A DNA stretch of 64,000 nucleotides from Cytospora piceicola (GCA_023375675.1 JALQBC010000011.1:372001-436000), one strand, 5' to 3'; shown: positions 10,799-22,090, numbered from the stretch's first letter. Program-made: numbers and translations. The notes: generated by a model not told the origin, from the sequence alone.

Positions 10799-12732
10799 AT
10801 GGAGCCGCATGGCGAGGCCAGCTCCTCCGCTGGCAAGCAGCGCGACCCTCGATGCTTTGACGACCGTCGTGGAGAGCTTCACATGTACGTTGCTCCGAAC
10901 GAGATCCAGATTGGCAACACGCGCGACCACAACAACCGTCGGCTTATCAACCTGCACAACGTGCCCTTGGGCTACAACTACATTGCGCCGCAGATCAACG
11001 ATGGAGACGAGTTTGCGTAAGTTGATCCTCTCATTTGTTTTCATTTCGCTGTGACAATGTCCAGCAGTGTGGCGCTGTGTTGATGCTCTCGAGGGCGCTG
11101 TGGCGACTGTCGAGAAACACTGAGCCCATCTGTCCACACTGCTTTCCAAACTGTCATCAACAAGTTCATACTGACCTCAACTTTTGCAGTATTGGCGGGG
11201 ACAACGTCCACATCATCAAAACGCTCGCGAGCCATTTGAAGTACCGATCTGACGAGAAGTGGCACATCGTCGGGATCCCCGAGTCGCATCTCCAAAGCCT
11301 TGTGCCCAAGGCCAACCACCCCCACGTCGGTGTCGCAGGACAAGGCGGACCTGCTCGAGCGCCAGCCGTCCAGGCTCCCCAGCAGGGTGCTCAGGGTGTT
11401 TTCGGACCAGGCGATCTGGCCGCACAGAGGGCTCTGATTGACAAGCTAAAGGCCGATGTTATCCGTATGGGTCAGGAGTCAGACTGTGACGAGGATGATG
11501 GAGCCACTGAGCAGAATGCCATTGCCTTTTCTGGACAGCAGAGCCAGCCTTACCAACAAGGCCAACAGCCAGGATATCCTCCTCAACACGTCGGCAATCT
11601 TGGTCAGATTGGCAACGGCGGATCGGCCCAAGGTTATGCGCAAGCCCAGCAGACTGTCGGATACCCCCCGCAGGGCAACTTCGGTGGCTTCGGTCAGGAC
11701 GGCGCACAAGTTCCACCGCTTCCCCAGGTCCACCAGGGCAGTTTGGGTAGCTTTGGCCCAGGACCTGCACAGGCCCAGCAGTCGGGTCTCTCTCAGCAGG
11801 GCAGCGTCGGCGGCTCGGGACAGGGTGGAGCAGACCGACCTATTCCCATGGACTACATGGAATTCATGACTACACAGCGGCAAGGGGCAGCCCCGTATGA
11901 CGCACTTGCGCCCGGCGCTGAGGTCCTCTACGTGCCTGGGCAAGACGATTGGATCTTCGGAGAGCAGGGCATCGCTCTGGGCCAGCCCGACAACGGCAGC
12001 AACAGCAACAACAACAACAACACGAACGCCGGCCCCGCCGCCCCCGCCGCCCCCCAGCACGAGATCCGACTGACCCCGCTCCTTCAGCCCGCCGCCGCCA
12101 TCACCGAGGAGCCCGACTCCATGACCAAGGCCCTGCGCGCCCACATCAACTCCCCGGGCCGCTTTGAGGACAAGTCCGGCACGGGGCGGTGCGACTGGTG
12201 CGGCCGGCACGGCCACGAGGCGGTGTCGTGCCTCAGGTGGGACCCCGAGCACTTCGACAAGGCCGCGTGCGTCGTGTGCAACAACGCGTCGCACGGCGTC
12301 GACGAGTGCCCCCGGTTCGCCCGGATGGCGCGGGAGGCGCGGGCGTCCCTCCTGCTCGGCGGGGGCGCGTGGCGGCCGGGCGTGCGGAGCCGGCACCACG
12401 CCTGGACGGACTACTGCACCCGGGAGTACCGGGGCCAGGGGTTCCCGATGACGAGGCGGTTCGCGCGGGGGCTCGCGGGCGACGCGCGGACGGGGCCGGT
12501 GGTGCGGAATTTGTGGAAGGTCTGGGACTACAGGCGGGGGGTGCCCAGGGAGTTTCGCGACCCGGCGTTCGACAGCGTGAGGAAGATCGTGCTGGCGGGC
12601 CTGGATGAGAAGTTCCAGACTGATCGGCCGTTTTCGATGTATGGAGATAAGGGCTCTTCAACTCCGGGAGTAGGTGGGGGCGAGAACGAGGATGAAAATG
12701 AAGATGAGGGCGACGGTGAGGGCGACGAATAG
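10799..12732 (+). CDS. Gln/Gly-rich protein with two CCHC zinc knuckles
   Basis: Two exons, 10799-11016 and 11190-12732, with a 173-base intron (GTAAGT...TTTTGCAG), give 586 aa. The N-terminal part (about 1-105, across the splice) looks folded and contains GELHMYVAPNEIQIGNTRDH and HIIKTLASHLKYRSDEKWHI. Residues about 115-290 are low-complexity Gln/Gly/Pro/Ala sequence with irregular GQ-rich repeats. An Asn run and an Ala/Pro segment follow. Two zinc knuckles of exact CX2CX4HX4C spacing lie at 12190-12231 (CDWCGRHGHEAVSC) and 12268-12309 (CVVCNNASHGVDEC). The C-terminus is acidic (Glu/Asp/Gly). Zinc knuckles of this type usually bind single-stranded nucleic acid, so an RNA-binding or condensate-forming role is plausible but inferred. 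No retroelement domains accompany them, so this is not a Gag fragment as far as I can see. GC content rises sharply from about 12040 on. Confidence 0.75.
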
Positions 12733-14495
12733 GTGCAGAAACGATCGAGGGGGCTTAGCGGCCTTCACATGGATAATAAGGGACAAAAGGAAACTTGTTG
12801 CTTGCCATTAACGTCAACACTCACGAAGATGATCAGCGTGCCAAGTCTCTGACATCACGCATATTGAGAACATTGTCGATTAGAGAAGCAATAGAATTAT
12901 GGTAGAATCAATGACCCAGGCCCGACGATGAACCAGTCTTACCATGGTATATTCGGTGAGCTTGATGTTGAAGTCGGGATGGTCTGCTGAGGCTGGCCCG
13001 CTTGAAACACGTGCTTGCTCTACGCTGAAGTCAGCACACTGGTGGTAGTTTTGGCGATGAGATTGATTCAATTCAACTTCCCATGTAACCCGACCACACC
13101 ACACCCGCCTCCATGTGCACGGACCATAACCTGTTGTTGTCGAGGGGCAGGTGGCAAGAATTGAGTTGGGCGGAGCTATAATGGAGGACGGGGAACAGGA
13201 ATGTATATCTAACGAAGAAAGCTATCTGGGTAAGGATGTGGGCCGAGCTTCTTAGCAGTGGTGGTACTGTGGTATACTGCAGGCTAGTACAGGCCAGTGT
13301 CTAAGCCCACCCAGGGTGGGCTTAGAAACGGTATATACCGTAGTGCAGGCCAGTTTCTAAGCCCACCCTGGGTGGGCTTAGGCATTGGCCAGGGTTTGGC
13401 CTGTACTACCCTCTGGAGAACCCCTAATCCAAATGAGGCCTAGGCAGTATCTGGAGTTGTAGTCTGTGTAACTGTCACAGGCCGTCGGCGTAGGGTCTTT
13501 TGCTGCTCGTTGGCTACTGCTATCAGCGCAGCAAGTGCCTCCTTCGATGCGTTTTTCTTATTAACATTGTCCTCCAGAATATGCCCGAACAGTGACTGGA
13601 TATGCAAGATGTGGCACGTTCAGAAGAAATGCGACCCATGTCTGCCTTATTCGTCTCGAGATAAAAAGGGAGACTTGCCCTGAGGACCAGTGCGAAGTCG
13701 TTTGGTTCTTTCATCATACAATTCTTCTCGAGACGAGAACACATTAGTAAGGCTCTCATACCTTCACCGTCATCCCTCCAGAAATACGTCCTCCTGGCAA
13801 ACCGTCTTCTTCGTCTTGCTTTCTCGGGGCCTCCTACCTTCTTCCCATCTCCCAACTGTGTCTATGTGCTGAGGCCCTCAGGTTTTCGAACACTACTGCA
13901 GCACCAATCTGTTCGATATAGAGAGCATTGCGTCTCTTAGTAACCATGTCCGCCCAACCGCATCAAGACTCAGCTGCACCCAGGCAAGATGAAGCCCTTT
14001 TTTTTTGTCTTTCCCTCTGCTCTCCACCATCTCAGCCCCTTGTGCCCACGGATTTCTCCGTCCCGACTAGGAAAATCTTGGATGTTTTGTCGTTCTGTTC
14101 CCTCTATCTCTACCTGTACTCATCGTTATTTGAATACTTTCCCTGCACGTCCACAGTCGGCTCGGTCGAACACATGCCAAGCCGCTATTACTCACAATGC
14201 TTTTGGTCGACGGCAAAGCCATTGGCACCATTCACCATCAACGTCGATGTATTCGGGCTTGGTGACACGAGCCAGGACGTCTCTTCCATTGCAAGGAGTG
14301 GCGAGTGGCCCAGTGGCCATGGCTGCAGTTGTCTGAGCATGACTGCACTTTTGACACCAACAGCCAAAAGGGCCAGTGCCTTGTTCACCACGTGAGCCCA
14401 CTTGTTTCCGATGATAGCTCGTCTCTATCAAGTGTCAATCAGGTGCAAGAAAGCCGTTGATCTCCTCCCAATATATCCCATACACTCTTCGCATA
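12733..14495. other. gene-free stretch containing a palindromic element
   Basis: No gene I can support. A MITE-like element lies at 13285-13408. Open frames on both strands between 13.5 and 14.4 kb lack ATG starts, family resemblance or plausible exon structure. Confidence 0.4.
13285..13408. mobile_element. MITE-like element with TA-flanked terminal inverted repeats
   Basis: The ends TAGTACAGGCC (13285-13295) and GGCCTGTACTA (13398-13408) are exact reverse complements. Read as TA target duplications they leave a 120-base element with GTACAGGCC termini. Inside are two near-perfect hairpins, TCTAAGCCCACCC-A-GGGTGGGCTTAGA at 13300-13326 and its reverse complement at 13356-13381. Between them lies the palindrome ACGGTATATACCGT at 13328-13341. 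The element has no coding capacity. TA duplication and short inverted ends fit a Tc1/mariner-type non-autonomous element; because TA is self-complementary, the duplication itself is not proof. Confidence 0.6.
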
Positions 14496-14865
14496 ATGCA
14501 ACCAACATCTATTCCTTCATCGTGGGCATACCTTGAATCGTGATACCTTGTCGTCCAGCACTGCTCCCAATATAAACTGACGTCGCAGCAGCGCCAGTGG
14601 GCCCGCTACGAATAACACAGGCCACCCGGCTCACTTGGGCAGTGTCCAGCGCAGCACCTTGGACTCCGACAACGTGTTTGCTCGCGTCGCATACCTCAAT
14701 AAGACTCCTGATCAGAGAGTCCAACAACATCAGGCATATGCTTCTGCGGAGCTTCAGCGCGTCGATGCTTCGCTCACGGCTCATGGGTTTAACGGCACAA
14801 ATGCCGGGACCCGCTCATCCAAGCGCAACGAACTGCGTGGCATCGGCGCACAGTTCGGCGCCTGA
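14496..14865 (+). CDS. possible small protein of unknown function
   Basis: A two-exon model, 14496-14539 and 14589-14865, encodes 106 aa. The 49-base intron has a weak donor (GTGATA), an AAACTGAC branch-like site and GCAG. The splice restores frame and removes a stop at 14578-14580. The second exon reads like real coding sequence, with a hydrophilic charged segment such as NVFARVAYLNKTPDQRVQQH and a Gly/Arg-rich end. No family is recognised and there is no signal peptide. The exon alone may instead be a remnant of a larger decayed gene. Confidence 0.3.
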
Positions 14866-15900
14866 TGCCGGCGGATTCCATTGACGGATGCCGTCCTGTC
14901 GTAGGGGAGCTTCATACATGTGAGTGTCGACTACCTCGACCTGTCAGTCAAGCCAAGGTCAGACTAACGTTTATCAAGGCTCCGTGCGTTAAGCTTATTG
15001 TGGTAGCACCGCCAAGACGTCAAGGATGAGCTTAAGACCCATATATTTGGGTCTCGGGACTTACCGTGAGCGGGTTCCCGAATCTGGACTGTGGGGGACC
15101 TTATGTACGTACCGTTGCACGTGCATGGTACCTGGCATTCCCCCACATACTCCTTGCGAGCGTCACGTGGAAAAGAGGGTCTCTGATAATGTGCCGGATA
15201 TCTGCTGTCCCACTTGCAACCGATGTTGGATGTTTCCTTTGTTAGTGATGATGATGCTTCCTTTATTCGTGATGTTTATCGTCCCCCTTCCTCCTGTTTC
15301 CTTTTTGTCTTGATTGATTGAGGTGGCTTAGATGATATTCGTGATGGTCTGCTGATGCATTACTATGTCGCCGTGCGTTGGATATCAGAGGTCTAGAGTG
15401 GTTTCAATCTTTCCTTCCGGTAGTGTTGGGTCTGTGATGACGAAATGATGATTGAGATATATATACTTCATGATATGTGCGTTTCTGGAAATTGAGTTGG
15501 ATTTGTTGCGACGCATCTTACTGTGTTAACCCCTTCCATGATGGATTATCGGAGACTTGTGAAGTCCACAACAAAAAACGTTCCATAGGAAGTTGCTGAC
15601 GATCGTCAACGGATTCACGGGGTTACCTTTTGCCGTTCTGTCCAATCATCTGCAACCCACCTGCAGTTGGCCCGTCAGCATGTAAACCGGCACGATATCG
15701 GCAGATCCGATCCTAACCGCCGCCGTCTTCTGCAACAGAGGGGCCGAGCCGGCATCAGCGGTTGATAGTAGATCAAGATGACATTCCTCATCCAGTCTCC
15801 GCCGTTTTTTTCAATATGTCGTCTTTCATTATTGATGTGAGAAGCTATTACATTGTACCCTGAGTTATTGGCTCACTTAACTTCTTTACAACCCATCAAT
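14866..15900. other. intergenic, promoter of RidA homologue
   Basis: No supportable gene. 15230-15310 contains T-rich frames only. The stretch directly before 15901 should hold the promoter and leader of the RidA-family gene. Confidence 0.45.
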
Positions 15901-16407
15901 ATGAGCAAGGCCGAAGCAGTACTCACGGAGAAGGCTCCCAAGCCGCTCCCGCAGTTCTCACAGGCCGTCAAGTACAATGGCATGGTTTACTGCTCAGGAA
16001 ATATCGGTGTCGACCCCAAGACATCCAAGGCTGTGGAAGGAACAGTCAAGGACAGGACTGTAAGCCCCAATAAGAACCCGCCACGGGAACCATGAAACCT
16101 GACCTGCAGCATAGAGACAAGCTCTGAAAAACATCCAGGCCGTTCTTGAAGAAGCCGGAAGTAGCTTGACCAATGTCGTGAAAGTCAACGTCTTCATTAC
16201 TACTATGGACAACTTTGCCACGATGAACGAGGCTTATGATGAGTTCTTCACTTCGAGCCCGAAGCCTGTGAGTCGGATTTTGGGTTGCATGAACAACGTT
16301 TGGGGCTTCACAACTAACCGCATTTGCAGTGCCGGACGTGCGTCGCGGTAAAGCAGCTTCCCTTCGACACAGACGTCGAGATAGAATGCACAGCGTATTT
16401 GAACTAG
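15901..16407 (+). CDS. RidA/YjgF/Mmf1 family enamine-imine deaminase
   Basis: Three exons, 15901-16059, 16115-16267 and 16330-16407, all in phase 0, give 129 aa, the normal length of the family. Introns have GTAAGC...CATAG and GTGAGT...TTTGCAG signals, with CTGAC and CTAAC branch sites. RidA proteins hydrolyse reactive enamine/imine intermediates released by PLP enzymes such as threonine dehydratase; the yeast homologues are Hmf1 (cytosol) and Mmf1 (mitochondria). Recognisable segments are PQFSQAVKYNGMVYCSGNIG near the N-terminus, the middle VVKVNVFITTMDNFATMNEAY, and the C-terminal active-site region CRTCVAVKQLPFDTDVEIEC, whose Arg is the conserved substrate-carboxylate ligand. No mitochondrial leader precedes the start, so a cytosolic, Hmf1-like form is more likely. 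Confidence 0.93.
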
Positions 16408-16830
16408 CCAAGTCTGATGTGATGGAAATGTATACTGAGCGTGGAATAGGGTGCTATCAAAGTTGTCGTCCAAGCTGTAGGAAGGGTGTGCGGAACAAGG
16501 GACCACAATCGAAGCGAACGTTGAGCGAAAACGAAGGCTGAGAACAGTCTCCCGAGGTACTTCTGTACCTGGATAATACTTAGTAGGGCATGTCTGTTCC
16601 CGGGTTTGGTTTGTTTTGTTTCGGGTGGCGGTTGGATGCAAGGGTTCATTACCTACGTAGTGTAACGATGACCCGAGGTGACGGATACAAATAGTGATTG
16701 ACGTAATGCATCATCATGCGGCGTCCCAGGTACAATACAGACAACTCCAAAATTTCCAAAATTTCCACATGTCAGTAAATTCACGTTCTAATCCCGAACA
16801 ACGACGACAACGGCAACGTCCAGTAATGCA
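16408..16830. other. intergenic
   Basis: No gene seen. It contains the 3' flank of the RidA homologue and the promoter and leader of the LETM1-like gene. Confidence 0.5.
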
Positions 16831-18093
16831 ATGATATCAACAACCCAGCTGCGCATCCTGCGCACCTTCCTGCAAGCATCATCACCAAACACATCAGCCC
16901 GACTCGCCAGGAGTTCCAATGCGCCCTCATGGCGCATCCAACAACCACTCCGCGCGCGTCTCCTCTCGACCTCCAACCCCTCGCGACAGAGAACCCTCCA
17001 GCAGAACAAACAAGACAATGACACCACCACCACCAGCACCACCACCAGCACACCCACCCAGCTGATCTCCTCCGCCGCCGCCAACCCGCCCCCGACGACG
17101 CGCCCCCCGCCCCTCAACCTCCCCACGCGCGAGGCGGGCACCGGCACCGCCGCGCACCTCTTCGCGACGGGCAAGGCCTACCTGACCTTCTACAAGACCG
17201 GCCTGCGCCACATCTACATCAACACGCGCCTGGTCTGGTCCCTCGGCGCGGCCCGCGGCATCCCGCCCGACCACACCCCGGCCGGCGACCCCGCCTCGCC
17301 GCCGACCACGCGCGCGGGCGCGGGCGCCACGCGGTCCACGGAGCTGCTGCGCCGCCGCTGGCGCCACGACGTCCGCCGCCTGCCCGCCTTCGCCCTGCTG
17401 CTGCTCGTCTGCGGCGAGTTCACCCCCCTCGTCGTGCTCGCCGTCCCCGGCCTCGTGCCCATGACCTGCCGCATCCCGCAGCAGGTCGAGAAGCTCCGGC
17501 GCGGGGCCGAGGGCCGGCGGGGCGCGTCGTTCGCGCGCCTCGAGGGGAGGTACGGGGGGGAGCCGCGCGAGGGGGAGGGCGCGGCGGCGGCGATGCGGCA
17601 GAGGTGCCGGGAGCTCGCGCCCGCCGACGTGACGGCGCACGTGGCGCGCTCGCTGAACCTGATCGCCTCGCTCTGGGACAGCGCCCCGCTGTCCCTCCTC
17701 CCCGACACGCTCGTCTCCGCCGTGGCGGCCCGCCGGGTGCGGCGGCACCTCCGGTACCTGGACCAGGACAACCACCTCATCCACCAGGCCGGCGGGGTCG
17801 GCGCGCTCGAGGAGGAGGAGGTCCTGCTGGCGTGCGAGGACAGGGGCATCTGGCCCGTGGAGGGGGAGGGCAAGGGCGGGCTCCTCTCCGCCGCCAGGGA
17901 AAACCTGCGGCGCTGGCTGTACCTCGTCGGGGACGACCAGGGTCTGGTGGCCGGGAGGGACGACCCCTGGAGCGCCGAGCGGGCGGCCGAGAGGGAGGCT
18001 CGCATGGTGGTGCTCATGATGAGGAGGGAGTGGCCTCGTGAGCAGGCGACTGTGCGGGCCTCTGCCGAGATCTTGCAGGCCAAGGGCGAGTAA
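16831..18093 (+). CDS. mitochondrial LETM1-domain (RBD-like) protein
   Basis: An intronless 420-aa frame from the ATG at 16831. The N-terminus is Arg/Ser-rich without acidic residues, a likely mitochondrial presequence. A Thr/Asn/Pro-rich linker follows. The LETM1-type region spans about 115-400: KTGLRHIYINTRLVWSL, then STELLRRRWRHDVRRLPAFA leading into a hydrophobic segment (about 185-205), then CRIPQQVEKLRR. The ribosome-binding-like C-terminal part includes DTLVSAVAARRVRRHLRYLD, HQAGGVGALEEEEVLLACED and RENLRRWLYL. LETM1/Mdm38 proteins sit in the inner mitochondrial membrane, affect K+/H+ exchange and bind mitochondrial ribosomes. This protein is shorter than Mdm38 and matches the LETM1-like fungal group. 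From about 17050 on, third codon positions are almost all G or C, which creates a long meaningless open frame on the other strand. Confidence 0.85.
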   Translation: MISTTQLRILRTFLQASSPNTSARLARSSNAPSWRIQQPLRARLLSTSNPSRQRTLQQNKQDNDTTTTSTTTSTPTQLISSAAANPPPTTRPPPLNLPTREAGTGTAAHLFATGKAYLTFYKTGLRHIYINTRLVWSLGAARGIPPDHTPAGDPASPPTTRAGAGATRSTELLRRRWRHDVRRLPAFALLLLVCGEFTPLVVLAVPGLVPMTCRIPQQVEKLRRGAEGRRGASFARLEGRYGGEPREGEGAAAAMRQRCRELAPADVTAHVARSLNLIASLWDSAPLSLLPDTLVSAVAARRVRRHLRYLDQDNHLIHQAGGVGALEEEEVLLACEDRGIWPVEGEGKGGLLSAARENLRRWLYLVGDDQGLVAGRDDPWSAERAAEREARMVVLMMRREWPREQATVRASAEILQAKGE

Positions 18094-18502
18094 TGGCACC
18101 GGGTGTGGTGAGTTGAATGTGTACGATGACTAAAAGTGATATGGGGCAGGCATACAGCACAGCATAGTTGTATAGTAGATTAGCATCTCTGCTCTTAAGA
18201 CGAAGGACAGTGACGGTCAACGGCATGAGCAGATAACACCAAAAGCAGGCATTGAACAATTATGACATCTTGATTATTCTTTCTCGTTTTTGCGTTTGAC
18301 TTAATACACACCATCAGGCGGCAAGTCTCGATCATTGCTTCGGCAACCCTTTCCCATTCGCATACCATCAAGCCTTACTGTGAGCTTAACCTTGCTCACA
18401 AGCGCCACTATCGTCGTCATACCGGACGCCGTATTCAATGCAACGATTGCTAACAAACTACCACGGCATCCTTGCCGGTCCCGCGTTCTACCCAGACAAC
18501 TG
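18094..18502. other. convergent intergenic region
   Basis: 3' flanks of the LETM1-like gene and, on the other strand, of the Nab3-like gene. No gene seen. Confidence 0.5.
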
Positions 18503-21320
18503 TTACTGCCTGATCCTGGCAAGCGTTTCCATGATGTTCTGGACGTCAGCTGCGGGATCCAACGACCCTGCAGCTGGAGGGCCGCGAGGTCCACGGCTAT
18601 TCGGTGGATACCCTGAGCCAGGGTACGTTGGCATCGCAGGTGCTCCCATCATAGGAGGCCCACTGTTCGCGGATGCCGCGGCGAGGTTGCTGATCAGCGA
18701 ATTCAAGTCGACACCAGCATTTGAGGCTCCAGGGGTCGCGACTGGTGGAGTGTGAGGCATGAAAGGCGGCATGTGAGACTGAGGGCCCTGCTGAAGCGAC
18801 GCGAGGATGGTCTGCAGGGTGGAGTTGTCCACAGTACCCATCTGGCTGAGTTGGCCCACGAGACTCGTCAGGTCTGGAGCAGCCGCAGGAGGCTGCTGTA
18901 CTGGTACTGGTGGCTGTTGGTAGGCGCCATAAGGCGCTGGCGCTCCGTAGGCTTGGGGAGCATAATTGACTGGAGGTGGGTAGGCCGGTTGTTGAGCAAC
19001 GGAGCCCTTAGCACGAAGGACCAGCTGGGATGCGATCGGGGGTTCTAAATCCTGATACTGGTCGAAGCGGACGTTGCTACCAGCAGACCGATCGAAGACT
19101 TGAAGTGGGATCTTTGCGGTATTCTGAGCGCGCATGTCGAGCTCCACCACTGCATGAACACCTTCAAGGACCTGTCGCTGGATGACCGCATCTCGAGGAA
19201 AGCGAGGGTTTAGGAACATGGCATTCACCCTGAGACCCTGCTCCCAGAAGGATCGCTGCACCCATTCGACAAAGTCCTTGTGGACATCCTGCATCAAGAG
19301 GATCTGAACGTCAGGCACATCGTTCCCGTAGCGGCGCGGGATATCAAGATGATCAGTCTCCTGACGACCGCGGCCATACGGGCTAGGGCTTCGGCGCCTG
19401 TAAGGATCCTGGCCATGTCGTACATAGGGGTCCGGAGAGCGTGAGCGCTTTCGCTTGTTCGAATCGTAGGAACCCCGGTCGCGGTTGTGACCGTAAGGGT
19501 CCGGTCTTCCCCGGTTGTCACTACGTCTTGGAGATGGCGACCGGCCAGGGCGGTAGTCGTCTCCTCGAGACCGTCGACCATCTCGGCCGTCGTATCGATC
19601 AGCGGCCTTACCACCTCGATCTGAACCTCGGTCTCGGTTTCGCCGCTCAGGAGAGTGTTCGCGGTCCTTCTTTGACTTCTGGGTCTTCGACACCTCAAGA
19701 TCTGAGCATTGTTAGCATGGCTACAGGGTGGAGAACAGAAGCATGACTTACTGATCTTGCGGCCCTTAACCTCAGCCCCCTGGAGGACATTCATAGCGGC
19801 CTGCGCATCGTCAACAGTGTGGTACTGGACAAAGCCGTACGCAGACTTGAGAGAGATCTGTGCGAGGCGGCCGTATCGGTGGAACAGTTCAAACACATCG
19901 CGCTTGGAGACTCTTTCCTGGGACAAATTTCCTAGTGCCCTTCGTCAGCTCGGACGTCTTCATCTCACCAACCGAGAAAAAGCTTACCAATAAAAATACG
20001 AGACCCGTCAGGAAAGCGTTCCCACTTTGCTTCGGACATGTGCTTCCGCTCGTCTGCCAGAAATTCATCATAGGTCTGCTGTAGACCGGGTGCATTATAT
20101 CCTGGGGCTTGGGAGGGCGCAGTGCCAGGCGGATAAGCATTGGGATAAGAGGCAAGAGATGGGGGAGCATTGTAGTTGGGTTGCTGTGGCAAGTGGACGG
20201 CTGGCGCGCCGCTGTTGGCATGTGGGGAAGGCTGGGTAGGAAGACCAGCAGCAGGTGGGAAAGATGGGGCACTGGGAAGAGAGGCATGGTGATAAGAAGC
20301 CGGCGAATATGTCTGCTTGGACTGCTCTTGGGTCAAGGCAGGCTTGGGAGGAAGAGAAGGCAAGTCTACATCCATTGAAGAAGAGGACTGGGTCTGGAGG
20401 GGGGCGGAAGGCTCCGGAGGGTCCTGCTCGGTTTCGGCTTCAGCCTCAGCTTCAGCCTCCGCCTTGGCCGTGATCTCATCGACAAGTTTCTGAATATCAA
20501 TGGCAGTGGCATCGGGATGACCTCCTGCGTTCATGTCGGCGTCCTCGGACTTGGCATCGGACCCTTCGTCATTGGGGGCGACACCTTCAGGCTTAACGGT
20601 TTCTACCTTCTCCGCATCGGGAGATGTTACCGACGCCTGAGGCTGATTGGGAGAAGCGCTATCGGTAGCTGGCAATGCCTCTTGGGAGGCTGGGACGTGC
20701 TTTTGAGCCGTCTTTATGGGAATGGAGGCGTCTTGGGCGGGGTTTGCGAACTGGATCGGTTGGGAGCCTTGCGTGGGAAGGCTGTGGGTGGGTTCAGCAG
20801 AGACAGGCTGGATGGGAGACCGCCTCGACAAAGCATCAGGATGATCGGAAATGTTCATGGATTCTGGCGCGTCTGATACATCTTGTGGTTGTTGCTGGAC
20901 CTCTCCCCCCTCATTCGCGACCTCGGCCTGTTCCCTGCCTGGTGAATCAAACGTCCTCGCATAGTCATCGATTTCAGGGACGGCAGCCTCCTCTTGTATG
21001 ATCTCCTGCTCCTGGGGGTTTCCATCCTCGCCGTAGTCAAAGCTGTCGTCATCAGCAACGCTGGCATTTTGCGACAGGTCTGAACCGGAGGAGCCCTCGA
21101 CAACGATAGTGTCAAGGGTTTCGGGAGGGTCAGGCTCGGGAGCCATGGCTGCTTCAGCTGTGCGGTACGTGGCCGGCTCAAAGGGAACTACGTCTGGATT
21201 CTCGGCCTGATCCTGGAGCTCTGGAAGAACCTGTGGAACGCTGTACGTGTTATGTAAAGGACGTGGAGAGACGGGACTGAGGTTGGCAATTGCCTCGAGC
21301 TTTGGGCTGTCGTCTGTCAT
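18503..21320 (-). CDS. Nab3-like nuclear RNA-binding protein (RRM)
   Basis: Three exons on the minus strand, 21320-19988, 19931-19752 and 19701-18503, give 903 aa. Introns have GTAAGC...CACTAG and GTAAGT...GCTCAG. The ATG at 21320 is the first in frame. Residues 1-430 are acidic and low-complexity, with an Ala-Glu repeat (coded near 20430-20465) and Pro/Gln-rich stretches. The RRM spans about 438-510: it starts with RNP2-like RIFIGNL, continues VSKRDVFELFHRYGRLAQIS, and carries the RNP1-like segment SAYGFVQYHTVDDAQAAM. An Arg/Ser/Asp-rich linker follows, then the conserved Nab3-type domain (DVQILLMQDVHKDFVEWVQR, LEGVHAVVELDMRAQNTAKI, PLQVFDRSAGSNVRFDQYQD) and a Pro/Gln-rich helix-ended tail. 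Yeast Nab3 recognises UCUU-type motifs and acts with Nrd1 and Sen1 in termination of short non-coding transcripts. Orthology is well supported by the RRM plus C-terminal domain; the target set is inferred. Confidence 0.85.
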
Positions 21321-22090
21321 CAAGCGTGCTGGCGCATGTGGGGAAAAAAAAGGAACAGGGAAAATGGTCAGTTGTCTGAAGTTGTTGGAGGGCACGTAGG
21401 CACAAAAGCCAGGATGGGGTATGGAAATCGGCGTCGGTCGATGTTTGGGAGTAGACGATGTTGACGATGTTGACAATTTCAACGTTGTTGTAACAGTTGC
21501 ACGGTGAGGAAGGAGGTCCAAAGTTGCTGCTGCCACTGGAAAATCGAGTTTGCGCTAAAGTGGGGGAGGGGAAAGTTTGGAGAAAGGAAAGGTACGTTGC
21601 GGATACACTTGAAAATTACTGAGTGCCAAGTATAACAGATTAAATGCCAACTTGGGTAGATCACCTAGTAGGTTACTCCAGCGTAGTCATTGGTGGGTTC
21701 AGAAGCGATCCTGTACCTGGATGTAGCTAAATGCGTTGAATCCGTCAGGAAATCAGTGACTCCTGGCTGCAGGTTGACCGGCATTGACTGAGTGGCATGC
21801 TTGACCGATGCAATCATTGATGACGGAAGTGCAACCTTGAGAGTGAAAACGGCTAAACAAAGAGCATTATTTAAGTACCTGGCTGCCTGGGTATGTATAC
21901 CCAATCAGAACTCATCATTGCCGTCATGACTCAGCATGTCTTTTTTGATATTGAGTTATACCAGAAACAGTCTCTCCCACATTTCATCCTGTTGTGGTTC
22001 AGCCTCATGATCTGAACGGCGAACGAGACAAAAGGCTTCCATGGTGGCATCCGATTGAAATGCCACCGTCTATGATGAAATGAAACCGCG
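21321..22090. other. divergent promoter region
   Basis: Lies between the start codons of the Nab3-like gene (minus) and the ICT1-like gene (plus). No ATG-started gene is seen. A frame in phase with Nab3 stays open up to about 21536 but contains no ATG, so it is leader sequence unless a non-AUG start is used. Confidence 0.5.

Noticed and set aside
13523..13855. 110-codon minus-strand frame
   Set aside because: Starts at a TTG, has no recognisable domain and no plausible splice partners.
14260..14460. Thaumatin-like protein fragment (HDCTFDTNSQKGQC-like translation)
   Set aside because: Only a short cysteine-containing stretch resembles that family; the rest of the frame and its flanks do not, and no exon model joins it to more.
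16927..18099. 390-codon open frame on the minus strand over the LETM1-like gene
   Set aside because: It mirrors the extremely GC-rich third positions of the real gene, has no family resemblance and is Gly/Arg/Ala-rich.
21321..21536. N-terminal extension of the Nab3-like protein
   Set aside because: Open in frame but without ATG before 21320; taken as 5' leader.
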